This document shows positions 1-12,800 of a DNA stretch of 64,000 bases, one piece after another. The notes beneath the pieces were generated by a model. That model worked only from the letters and a program-made list of their open reading frames with translations, did not search any database and had not been told where the DNA came from. Position 1 is the first letter of the stretch. Every line of letters begins with the position of its first letter. The stretch is from Cadophora sp. MPI-SDFR-AT-0126 (Eukaryota; Ascomycota; Leotiomycetes; Helotiales; Ploettnerulaceae): positions 1,240,001 through 1,304,000 of the forward strand of contig JAGMVK010000004.1 of NCBI GenBank assembly GCA_020747065.1. The letters run 5' to 3'. The position numbers and the translations under genes were made by a program.

Positions 1-3000
1 TGGACGACGTCTCGATTCTCTTTCACTCAATCTGACGTCCGCTCGTTGAAACAAACGAACGTGCACGAAGGAAACAAATGACCACAACCAGGGTTCACAT
101 CTATCCTGTCTTGGTCCTACCGTCTTCTGGATCGACCCATCGTCCCTTCACCAAAAGTCAAAGTCCCAAAGAGCCAGGCCATGGGTACCATTCCCAAAGC
201 AGAGAGACATATCGCCCCACGCTGCTCTCCTTTCAGTCAAGAAACCCGACCACGTTTTTCGTCTAGCTTACCGGCTGGCGAACCACTCGCGACCCGGCTG
301 CGGGCCTTTATATCGATTTGAATCTCCGAAGAGAACAGCTGGGTCGGAGTGGTGGAGGTCAGATTTCCAGAAGCACGAGAGTTCAAATTTGAAGACGTCT
401 GCTTTAAGTTCAGACTTTATCGATGTGGATGATTATCATTTCGGTAGCAACCGAAAGGATGCAAAAATCTGGGGTCGAGCAATGGCGCAAATTAAGAAGT
501 GATGCGCCGCGGGTCTGCTGTTCTTTAGGTTTTGTCTATCGCCAAATCGCGAACCTTGTTTTCATTACATCTTATTTACTTTTATTTCAACCTTTGGGAA
601 ATGATAGACGGAGACAAGTTGCTTGTACTTCGAACTGAGCTCTGAACTTTTTTACTCCTTACCCTTGCGTTATATGGGTCCTTTCCAGGGCGTCATGGAC
701 GACTGCAGAGTTTGGGACAGTACCACTCCACGTTACCAGAATGCATGCTCCGAAAGTCAGTCAGTCGTCCATCCAATAGCATCATCCGAACGACTAAGAC
801 ATCGAATAAGTACGACCTTCAGACCCACCACAAGTGGCCAGTGCAATTGAACGTAAAAATCGGATCTCCAGCACGATGGTCCCTCACACGGCTGTCAAAT
901 CCTTCAAAACCCTGAGGCTAGATGCAATGAGCCAAATGGGTCCATTACCGAGTCAAGAGTCCTTTCTCTGCAAGACGCGATATCCAAGTCATCGGAGCAT
1001 TATTATCTTCATGCAAGGTCGAGAGAAACCAAGAACAGTGGGACGGTCAGTCACAAGGCAAGCCGTAATACAACTCTGCTATCACCGCAGCAAAAATAAA
1101 CATCGTCCAGAAGGTCAGAATAGTAAGTGCCGAATCAAAAGTCCCTCTTCCTAGGTACTTCGTACTAGGGACATAAACATCGGATGTTTCGATGTGGTGG
1201 CTGCAGCAGCACCCTCCACTCAATTCCTACCCACACCGCTTCGAAACATCGTCTCTTCCCCACGATGTGACTGTAGCCAGGAGACTAAGGAATGCCTCCA
1301 TGAACGCTCCCGCATTCGTATCCCCTCACATGTTTGCTTCCTGCGCCAGCTGCGCTGTCATATCAAGGAAGTGTTCCACTACCAAGAGACAGCACACAGA
1401 AATTCCAAGTTTATATCCAAACCATATCTGAAACACATCTGCACATCCTCCTGCTCCCTCAACGCTGATCTATTTCCTCTTTCCATAGACCTGCATTATC
1501 TTCCTCGCTTGGTAACTCTATTCCTCCTTGCCTCCTTCCCATGCTTTCAACCTTCCCTTTCCTCGCTTCCTTCCTGCCTCCCCGAACCGAGCCCGCTGTC
1601 AGGAAAAGCCAAAAGCACTCACCCCAGAAATCCCAAAAACTTAAAACTCTCCTTCGTATGATCAACCGACATCTTCTGGACCTCCTCTACAGGCACCTGT
1701 CAATCAAGCGAAAGGAAGCAGAAAAACAGCTGCGCTGCAAGCCTGCAACCATGCCGTGGATCAGTCTCACAACCTCCACTTCTTCCGGATCATGAAGCTA
1801 AAGAAACATCGATGTAGAGTTCCCGTTTAACAGTCAACCTATCACATCTCATATCAAACGCCAAATCGTTGGTTCCACACTGTACCAATTGCCCGAGTCT
1901 GCATGTCCCAGTATCTGTCGGCGTCGAGGCACCTTCCGGTTCCATCCATCCTATCCTGAATCCTGAACAAGATACAACGCGTAGGTACACACGGCACGTC
2001 CACATAACGGGAACTTCAAATGATGCAAAAAGCAACCCAACTACCACAGCCTACCTACCACTAATAACCATCGCGTGGCCATCACCCGCGCCCAAACTTG
2101 GTACTCGGCGCAATCATGGCGACATGGTATGGCACATGGCGCCGAATCCTGAGAGACAGGACGGTACGGAACAGAAGACCAGGTACCGTACGCCACAGAG
2201 TATGACAGCCAATCCGCTATCCATGCCTTCTGCAGGAAAGCGTCATCTGGCCTCCTCGCGCACGAGAAGCAAAGAAGACGAAGATGCGGCAAGGCAGATT
2301 CTCCTCCTCTTTCTCCTCATCTCAGTTCCCCTATTCGTCCTCTTCTTGACGGATCCATGGAAAGAATGGTATTTGGCCGAGATGGTGTCGTCAACATCAA
2401 TTGACGAATGTGAGTGGACGTTCGTTGTCCCACGCGGCACGGCAGAGGATGCACCTACCTGACTCCTTCTAGAAGGAATCGAAGCTTCCATTCCAGATTC
2501 CTTCTTCCCTTCTGTATCACCAACACAACACCACACCACCACCTGGCAGCACAACCTCAATCCCTACACATTCAACTGTATCAGTGGCAAACCGCCTCCA
2601 ATGCCCTCTTGAACAAAGGTGCAAATTTTGTTCCATCTCCATCTCTCCAAACAATCGTCTCGCGAGAGTCGTCACAGTTACAGACCTACAGACAGGACTG
2701 CAGTCGCTAGGTCTGCAGATTCGGAACCTAAACCCAGCTCGCCACGCCTTTCCAGAGCCACGTTCTAGCACAACCACCACATGGCAACCAGGCCATGCCG
2801 TCTCATAGCATCACTAAAGTAGCTGACGACTTAGCACCTCGACGGCGCAAAACGGGAATGCATTTCAGCCTGAATGTCGTGATTCACATAAGATAGGCAA
2901 GATCTTCACTCGTTATTTCAGGCTTTCAGCCTAGAATTCGATCACGACGACGATCTTACTCGCTTCAATTTTGCTTTCCCCAACCCCTGAGCCACGAGGA

Positions 3001-6000
3001 CCTGAGACACAAGATCGCAATCTCATTGCAGGAAAATCTTCCTCTAACTCAATCTTGACATCAAGCTTTCGAGAGATCAAGAAGGTTTGATATCAAACAC
3101 GGTCGAGGCATGAGCATTCGTCCACAGACGGTCCGAATTTAGTGTAAGTCCACATGAAGTTCACAGCCCACGGCCTTCCGTCTCCCGGACGGAGACATCT
3201 CCAACTCTAAGCCATCGTGGTCTTTCTGGCGCATTTCAACTGCACTTCATCACTTTACCAACACTAGCGAAGTATCTCTAGTCTTGACTTGGCCTGGGTA
3301 GCAACGGTTTCATTCGTCTCACCAGATCGAATGTCTCGTCCACATCTGCGAACAGCACACATTCGCATTCTACTCTCATTTACTTACGTCTCCCTGCATT
3401 AACGTTTCTTCCATGTGTTTATCCACTACATTATTTCCATTGCATGCTATTTCGTCTGATCTTGTTTGATTTGCACTTTCGATCTACTGGTCCGGTATCA
3501 GGACTCGAAATGGTCTGATAATTCGCCAATGGATCGGACATTTCCCATTCCAGCATCCAGGTTTCAACTGGACAACAGCGTGTCTTCCTAGTCCCTTCCC
3601 CAGACAGGAGCATGTCCCGAATCTAGGAAGAAGACTTCTCCGGGGCATCAGCACCCGAGCTAGTAGCTTCTGGATTCTAGTCTCCGGAGGGGAACAAGTT
3701 GCTTGGATAAGCGAGCAAGTGAGAGCACAGCCAGGTAAAGTCCTCCAAGAAGGAGAAAGGATGCAGGCATCCAGCTTCGAAGTTCAATACCCAGACCAAG
3801 ATAAACCCAACAGTACAAAGCTCTCCATGCACCTTGCAGCTAGACGTCCCTACTTGCATCAATAGGTGCTTCCTACATTCACTTTTTCTCCAGTCTTTAG
3901 ACTTTACACAAGGCCAGTCATCCCAGGAGTACCGTCTGTACGAACGCTGTCTCATCCGGACGCTTACTTCTCCCAATCTAAGACTATCTCTTTCAATCAT
4001 CTCCGAGTTCCAACAAGCATTCCCATGTCTCATGCCATCTCCTACTCCATCGGTTCATCCTTCCCTTTACCTTTGCATTCCGTCGAACAAGTCTCCATTG
4101 CGGCTTCCGAATCTCCAGTCTAGTGGGAAAGAGACGAGAAAGCTTCACGCCCTATCGCAACGATCCGGCTTCATCGGCGTCATCCCTGCCTAACTATCCC
4201 AATCGTCGTCCCAGGCAGACTAGGCAGTCTAGCGATATGATTAGCTGAGACTAGCTCTTAAGCGGATATGTCAAAGCGTAACTTCTCCGAGTGAGTCTTC
4301 GATTGCGTGTTCAGGTGTAAGATGAGCTTTGGGTATCGGAATGCAATTACTCTAGATCGAGGACAAAGTACTTGCTGTTCGGAGACGGGAAGATCGTGGT
4401 TCGTTGGGCAGTATCGATGGCAGACGTATCCTCGACATTCGGCTGGACGTTGAAGTTGAGGCTGAGTGACGGGAGCCTGCTGATCTTTAGACTCCAGATG
4501 GGTCGAACAGGGAGTAAGTCCAGGGGCGAGGCTGTGAGGCTTGGAGGGTTTATGCTGAATGCTCGTTAACATTTGCCATCAGGCTCCATGCTGCTATAGT
4601 CCATTATTTTCTGGACTTCATTTCAACGTTGATATCTACAATACCCCTCTACTTTCAACTGACAGAAGATTCGCAAGGAGACTTCCATCCAAGCCTATAA
4701 ATTATGCACACCAACGACACTTAGATGTTATAGTAAGATAAACAATATCTATATCGATATCATCAAGTACCACGTCACCGGATCTCGAAACCACCACGAA
4801 GGTTACATTTCAACCGATCGAGTCGCATTGAGGCACAGCACATCGCATCATATGCTGATCACTTAAGATCCTCGATACGATACGACACTGTATCAGACCA
4901 ACAATGTCACGCTACAAGGCCCCCAGCCTGCAAAGCATACCATCTCTTCCCTCGGCTATCGACTCTGGAACTCTTATTGTATAGGGACGTATATCTTAAG
5001 ATCACAAAGTAACGTAAGCAGAATGTTCGACATATCCTTCTGGAAATAGATTGGACGAGACAAGATTTACGTTATTGATGTACCGCTTACTCGGATCCTG
5101 TTCGGTATTGTTTCATCGATCTTGATATGCTTGATTGATTGATCGATTGACTGAGAAGGTTTGGAATGTATGCGGACCGTTAGATGGTGAGTAAGTAAGG
5201 CTTTCGCATCGGTACTTGAATGCTGGGAGAGATAGGATCTTGCACTTTTGTATACTTTCACTGCACTGCAACCTTTCGGGACTTCCATATTCCATGCACC
5301 ACATGATGCATTGAAACCTGGCAGCACACCTACCTTCCTTCCATCACCCAATGATAGAATATCGCATCGCAATACCACCCTCCTCCAAACAAGCGACCTA
5401 TAAACAATAACGCAGTACCTTTCCGGTTTGAGAACACGAGGGCATTCAAGAAATACAGCCCTCCGTCATGCATACTCCAACAACCACCCTGAGATCCAGA
5501 ATCCAGCACCCTTCAACCCCACAAAACCTAGCGTGTCAGTCGCATGTACGTTTCAGATGGCCGAGCACCCACCCACCTCATCCCCGCACACAGCCAGCCT
5601 GCACATCAAATCCTCACCCCTACAGAGTACCCCAGCAAGCAACCTGCACGCAACGGTCAACAGCACTGTCAGTCAGTTCACAAAGCGCATATCAAATCAA
5701 ATCGATCAAATCATATCGATTGGAGCTTTCCACACCCCTCCCTTCGTCGGTGAAAGAAAAATCACCGTTCAATACCTGTCCCTCGCTTACTCCAATCCAT
5801 CCCTCCTGCAACAGATCCTTAACTCTCACCGACCCAACCACCCAACCCCCAATTCAGCACTCAGTAGTGACTCGCCTCCGTACTGTACATCTCGGAGATT
5901 TATTTCCTTACAAAAGGGGAACACAAAGCAGGGCGGAGGGTACTGCCGTACGGGGTAATACTGACGAGCCGGGCCTTTTGGGAAATGCTGGACTTGAAAG

Positions 6001-6533
6001 ACCTCCGGCGGTGGGCTTAGAAGAGGGTAGATTCGCAAGACATTTCCCTTTTTCGTATAGGTACATCCTCTTTTCGGTTACTGGAGGGAGGGAGAACTAC
6101 ACTAAATGCCCCACCACCCCAAGCGAAACCCCTCGCCAATTTGCCCCGCCGAAGAACAACAATGTGAACACGATGTATGCAACCTGGACGATAACATTGT
6201 AAGGCGGACATATACAAAAGTGCAAAGGAGAAACCCAGCAAATCACAACCTCCAACTTCCGTTTTATCCCCCCGTAGATCAAGAAATTCAACAGTCATCA
6301 CCTGCATACTGCACTGTACTGTCCTGTACTGTACATCACCATCCAAGCAAAGTCCTCCCACCCAACCAAATACAGAGGTACATATCATCCGGACTTCGCA
6401 CAGACAAATAACCACAGCGCACAGATCACTCCGTGCGCCGCCATCATGCATCCTCTCCAATTCATTGGTGGCCCGCTTGCGCAACAACACAGACATTTGA
6501 AGGCAGACGAGGATGGTGATTAGAAGTGCAAGT

Positions 6534-6549
6534 ATGATGATGATGATGT
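6534..6549. repeat. (ATG)n microsatellite
   Basis: About five tandem copies of a trinucleotide (ATG/TGA) in non-coding sequence. It is a simple repeat with no sign of function. Confidence 0.8.
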
Positions 6550-9171
6550 GCTGGTAAGGCTATCACTTGATCTACGCCAGGCCGAGCGTACAGATTGATC
6601 TGTCCGGATAATATGATTTGGTGTGATATTTGATGTGATATGCCGCGTTGATGGAACGGTACATACAGTATGGGAGAAGGGAGAGGAAGGGACGATCCGA
6701 TTCCGGGTTTCCGTTCCGAAAAAAGGTTGGATTCTGCTGAAGGCTTGAGATTGGTTATCGACATGACTAAAGAGGGTGTGGAAGTGTGTGGAAGTACACA
6801 TTGGTTCCATGACACCTCTGCGGTGCGGAATGTGGAGGGAGAGGAAATTCTCATGAAGGATCATACAGATCCTCTCTCTTCTCTCATTTGTTTAAAAATC
6901 TCCCCAGAAAGCACAGCTCTCTCTGAATTCAGCATTTCCACTCATCAGATCATCAAATCACCATCATCGAGAAGCAGAAGGTTCAAGTTCACTCCTCGTT
7001 CATCCCTACAACCCCCAACTCAACTCCCCTCCCGCCATGATCACCGCAGGGTTCTCCACACTGCACATCCCATCCCAAGGAGCCCCACGTCGTCAATGCC
7101 GTCCGTCTTTTTTTTTTCGGCATCAACAGCCCCTCCTTTTAATCTACAACCCGTCTTTCTAGTTCCTCTCCCCTGTATCAGAGCTGTCCTCTACAAATAA
7201 AGTATACTATACGGAGAATGAATGACGTGGCCACAGGACATTCTTATGGATCACTAAGTTTACTTTACGTTAGGTAGCAAAGTCTAGAGCGATTCCCAAA
7301 CCTCTGGGACTGGAAGGGTCCTCCTTGTAACCGAGAGATTATCCGGTCCTGGTGCACTGGAGACGAGCTCATCAGCTAGAGTTTGGAAGAGGAGAATGGC
7401 ACGTAATGCATGAACATCTCATTTTATTGCGAGAAATCTAGAATATCTCGTGTTCTTTCTTCTTGTTCTTCTTCAAAGGAACTGGTTGGATGGTGTGCGA
7501 TGGGATGAACCCTCTTCCTTTTCTCTTTCTATCCTGGATCAGCTTCGAGCTTACTTTTACTCTCGCACTTTCTCGGTTCACTTCTCCTCGTGCAACAACA
7601 CTCAAACCCACCGGCGCTCTCAGCTTACTTCGCCTCTCGCTTAAAGCCTATTATTCAAGATCTCCATGCGTTCGTCCCAGGATGATCGCAGAGCCTCACT
7701 GTAGTTCTTCCAAAAGCCTAAAGCTCAGCCCCAAATCCAAAGTCATTCGCGTCCCTGTTTCACGCCACAGAACTGAACACGAACTTAACTTCGGCCCAAG
7801 AACCCAAGCAGACCTACAGATCTACAGCACAGCAAGGAATCCCTCTCAGCTATCCAAATACGATACCAAACTTTCGAAAGAACAGGTAGTTATATTCCTC
7901 AGTCGATCACTCACTTGCCCATTCAGCGCAACAACTCACACACATTGAGTCCGTGCCCCTCCATCAAGCAGCGCACGCCCTCTGCCCGTCTCCCGAACCG
8001 GTAGTTGCTCTGTATCCGCACATACCTACATACATACACACAGTGAAGTACACATCCATGAATTCATTTCCCATGTTATTATGGTCCGATCATCGTGAAG
8101 CATTGAGGGTGTGTAGGACAAGATATCAGCCTTTTGACCTACCCTCTTCGTCCGTGTCATGTACTCCTCGCGTGTAAGCCTCTCTCGAATGTCAAATTCC
8201 GGAAGCTGTTGTACACGATCTGACATAAGACATGGTTTCACAAACCTATCCTCAGCTGCACTAAGAGCCGAACCTTTCAACTTGCGGTGTTTGCTTCATT
8301 CGGAAGTCTAACAGATTCCTACAGGTTTGGAACTTACGTCAGCTGCAATGTTCCACAACAGCCACACTGTACACATTGAAATTACGACGCATGAGTGCCG
8401 AGCAAGCAAGGCGAGCTACCGCCAGTTGTACGGAAACAGACACTTCCTAGCTGCCCTATCTTGAAGACCAGCTAAGTGCTCAATACTCGGAAGTCGGCTT
8501 GTGTCAGCATAAGCGGTTCGTAAGTACTGCGCCGATTCCATGCACTTTTGTATCTGAGCACAGTCGGTGTCTTCATAACATCCACTAGCTTTTCCGTTGG
8601 TATGCAATGCTATGTTATGCAACTCCTAAGTACCAAGCTCCCTCTTCGGACTTCCGAACCTTTTAATCCCGTCCTGAAGCATAGAAAAAAGCGGGAAAGA
8701 TAAACAGGGACCGCAACTAGATGGCTGCCATCACCTTAATCACTTAATCAAGAACACGTTTGATATCTGACTGGGAGTTGCGAGTTAGACTTAAGGGATA
8801 TTTGTTCCGTTCTCGCTTCGTCTCGATTCGTTTCACCACAGATCTCGCCTCACCATCACGGAAAAACAACACACGCATGTTTCGTTTCAACTAAACCATA
8901 CGACGTGCAACAAACCCTATCTCCCCACTCCCCCCCTCCCTTCCCCTCACCTCCTCCATCCACATCTTTAAGGGTATCTAGGAATTCTCCCCCTGTGTTG
9001 ATTTTGACCAAGTTTCCAGGCGTGGACGTGCTCTAAATAAGATTTGGGAAAAGCTTGTCTGCAGATCTGTGCGTGGTTCTTGCACCTTGCTTCGCTTCAA
9101 GGTGGACGGAGATGGAGGAGACTGGGTCGTGAGTCAGGAATAGAAATAGCCCATAGCCTCGAGACGAGCTT

Positions 9172-9189
9172 GTTATTATTATTATTATT
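9172..9189. repeat. (ATT)n microsatellite
   Basis: Six tandem ATT/TTA units about 650 bp beyond the 3' end of the ABC transporter gene, in non-coding sequence. Confidence 0.8.
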
Positions 9190-9833
9190 GGTATCTGAGA
9201 AGGTTTCGTGCTTTGGAAGTGCGGAGGGGTGAATTGGAGTTGAGAGTTTGGGGTCTGGGATGGGGGAAGATTTCCCAGATTTCTCTCTTTTTGTTTCTAG
9301 AAGAAAAATATACTGTGTGATAATGTTCTTAGATACATCAGTTTCTTTTCAGTTGCTCTAGAATTGATGAAATTCTCCCATTCACTTCAATAATGAATGA
9401 GAAATACCTAGACGCTCAACAACTATCAACGACGAGCGCTAACAAAAGTCCTCGTTTTCAGGCCCTGCGTCAGATTTTGTGCTTGAGAAATATTTGCTTT
9501 TGCGTGTGAAACAGCAAGGTGGTGTTGTTGAAAAAACGGCACAGTTGTAAGACAAAGAGGACGGTAATATTTGTTTTGAAAAATACATTACTACACAAGA
9601 TTGCTAGATACCGACCATAACAGTTTGCTGCTGAACAGAGCCGGCGCCTAGACTCGTTTCTTCAAGCTCGAGCTCGTTTAAGAATGAATAGGGGGAGACC
9701 AGTATTTACCAAAGTCAACAAGACGCAGCAAGCTGTTATTAATTAGAAGTTACTATTTTTTTAACGCGGCTGATCATTGCGGTTGAAGTAGCTATTCGCT
9801 AAGCTTAAGTAGAGATATCTGTAAACATTACTG

Positions 9834-12800
9834 CTACACCCCGCCGGCCTGTCCAGCTTCCCTAGCAACATTCATGAATACCTCCTCAAGAGTCGGTCCT
9901 GTAACAGTATACGCCTGAATTACCTTCCTACTCGTTGTCATCACAGCAGAACTTCCTCCAGCATCCGCACTTCCACCTTGCTCCTCCTCATCCTCTTCAA
10001 TAGCATCACCCATCAACCCCTCCATAACCCGCATGATACTCCCCAACGCCCTCTTATCATGCGGCAATTGCCACCCAACCTGTCCATGCGCATCCGTATA
10101 CGCCTTCACCATTCCCCCGAACCTCTCCTTGACAATGCCCTCCACCTCAGCAGCGCTCAGCTCCGGCACACGAACAGCACGCACGCTGTACGCGCCACCG
10201 TGGCTTTCCTGAAGTGAGGCCAGAGTCCCCGTTGCGAGCATCTTGGTGCCCACGATGGCTACGTTTGTGGCTAGCGCCTCGGCCTCTTCCATGCTGTGTG
10301 TGGTGAGGAGGATGGCGCGGTTAGCGGAGATGGATTGCAGGGCTTTCCAGAGAATGCGTTTTGCGCCGGCGTCTTGGCCGGTAGATGGCTCATCTAGAAG
10401 GAGGACGCGTGGGTTACCTGTGTGGACTTGTTAGCATGCTGCTTTTGATTCCAAGGGAACTTTTCGGAGTGGGAGGGAATATACCTAGAAGAGCAATAGC
10501 GACGGATAGTTTGCGGCGAGTGCCACCACTGAGAGCTACTACCCTGAGATCCTCATACATGGTGATGTTGAGAGTAGCGAGGATCCTATCCACGTTCCCT
10601 TCGACATTCTTCAATCCTTTGACCGTCGCGTAGAAGCGGAGAGTTTGTCGAACAGTTAAGTTATCAATCGCGTCATCTTGTGGACAGACTCCAATATGAA
10701 GTCTCGCTTTCTGTGGTTGGCGAGCAACCGATACGCCATCCAAGTAGATGTCACCAAAGTTTGGCTTCAACTCTCCGCGGATCATGTTGATGACGGTAGT
10801 TTTGCCTGCGCCGTTGCCGCCAAGGAGGGCGAGTGTTTGATTTGCAGAAATATCGAAAGAGACATTCTCAACCGCGAAGGTCTTACCAAAATATTTGCTG
10901 ACCCGTGATACTGTAAGAATTTGTGGCGAAGTCGTTGCGGCTGTTGCGGTCTTCTCTGTCTGGGCTGAGCCATGTAATGGTGCTGGATCTCCGGACTCCA
11001 CGATGTAGTGTAGACGTGAAGGGACTCCTCGGTGAGTAATGTTACGGCGTACCCAATCTGCACTGCCATATTCGTAGATGGCCAGAAAGGAAATCAGAAA
11101 CAGGATCTGGATGATCAGGTTGGCGTATACAGATCCGTATCTGTCGTAGCTGAAGGGAGAAGATACATCATTGTCAGCGTACTTTCCACATAGAATTTCG
11201 AAGCTGTTGCTCGATAGGAATAGTGCTCGGACTAAATTTGCACCAGGCGATGACAGGCCAAGACCAAATTGGAGAGAATTGTATGTGTCGAACAAACGAC
11301 TCTCGTCACCGAAGGAGGAGTTCATAACATAGGCGACGATGTAAAGTACGGCCAAAAGGACATGTAAACCAGCTGCAATGGCAAATGCTGCTTTCCTGGT
11401 GAATAGCGAAATAACGTATGTGCCCAGGTATGTTGCCAACCCAAAGAGGATGAACACGCCCAAAAGGTAGTTTGGACCATACCATAGCCGTTGAAGGCTA
11501 TGATGCGCGAAGAGCAGTCCCCAGACAAACAAAGACTGAAAGATGATGAACTGCATATCGAATAGTAGATATCCAGCCCAAAGCGCGAAAGGCGACACGC
11601 CGTTTGAATAATGCAGAGCTCGAACTCGGTTGTTCCTTTCAAACGAGGGGTAGATCACGGCAATACTTGTGGCGGCAATGAATGCAAGCGAGAGCAAGAT
11701 GGCGATGGGCATCGCAAAGGTGTTCACTTTGTTTTCTGGATGTCTCATAACGCGGATGCTGGCTGTCGATATTCTAGCTGTTCCATTGGTGACTGTCGTA
11801 TTGCTGATCCGATTCGTAAGCAAGCTGAATCCTACCATCTGGACCCCCATTTGATAACTTCCTTGGAAGGCATTGTAAAAGATTGTGGCTTCGTCAGGGG
11901 TCGGGGCGTAGATGCCGAAGTTGAAGTAGCCATTTTGTGAGCTATTCGTAATGCCAGCTATCATCTCATCCGTGCTGTTCACGAAAGCCCGAGTCGATAA
12001 GGATTTGGCAAGAACTTCACTTGCGTTGAGAGGTGGAGAGCTTGTGTAAGATCCATTTGCTTCGTAGGTGTACGTCGGGTAATCTTCGAAGATTCTGCTC
12101 ACAATTTCGATGTACAGGTGGTCTTGAGTATCGCCAGTGAAGGCAGAAGTTGGGCCAAGGTAGCTTGACGGACTGTTATCCGTACTGTAGATCGAAGGAG
12201 GGTTGTAAAAGTCGAGTGGAGCCAGAATAGGATAGCCTGCGTCTTCAGAAGTTTGGCCCTCGGTAGCGTTTCTGAGAAGTATCTGATTCATTTCGCAACT
12301 CTGGAGCGAGTCAAACTTGAAGAGAAATTTGACAAGGGCAGACGCAATGATGACCGGGATGATGATGTTGATTCCGTAGCTTATCCAACCTGCTTTCTGG
12401 AGAAGTAGTGTGTATCGTTTCTTGTAGAGTGCAAGGACTTGTCGTGCCAGACCAATGGTATGACCCACGTCGAGGTCGATGTCTTCAGCGTTGTCGTTTT
12501 CCAAAGCAAATATCTTCTCGCCAATGACATTGTTGGTTTCCTCTTCTCCAACAATTCCATCACCGCCTTGGTCATGGACTGCTGTATCAGAAGTGACTTT
12601 CAGGAACACTTGCTCAAGGGTAGGGAAAGTGACGTTGTAGGTTGTGTCATCTTCTGTGAGGGATTCGAGCTCCAGAATTTTTTGTGTCGTTTCAGCCGAA
12701 TTCGAGCTTCGCCAGACCATCGAATCCCCGTTGATGTCTGAGTCGCTACGAATGATGTAGTCATCTCCATATTTGGCCTTCAGCGAAGTCCCGGGCCCCT

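Larger units (their letters stand above)
1..9833. other. Long gene-poor region, no convincing coding gene
   Basis: No stretch here gives a protein that I recognise or that can be extended by sensible splicing. The longer open frames (for example 1869-2462 with one hydrophobic stretch, 5468-6202 and 6670-7200) are Pro/Ser/Thr/His-rich, overlap open frames on the other strand and look like chance frames in pyrimidine-rich DNA. The base composition does not look strongly AT-rich, so it does not resemble a mutated repeat block. It may hold long promoters, untranslated leaders or non-coding RNAs of a gene to the left; this is inference. Visible local repeats are a GATT/GATC-rich patch near 5129-5155, a GTACTGT-rich patch near 6305-6340, an ATG/TGA run at 6534-6549 and an ATT run at 9172-9189. 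Confidence 0.6.

Noticed and set aside
1869..2462. 197-codon open frame (+) with a hydrophobic stretch
   Set aside because: One TM-like run (LLLFLLISVPLFVLFL) comes from a CT-rich tract; the opposite strand is equally open and the rest has no protein character.
5468..6202. 244-codon open frame (+)
   Set aside because: Pro/Thr/His-rich translation of a pyrimidine-rich region, with overlapping open frames on both strands and no motif or splice extension.
11611..11940. 109-codon plus-strand frame inside the ABC transporter
   Set aside because: Shadow frame opposite the strongly supported ABCA exon 5.
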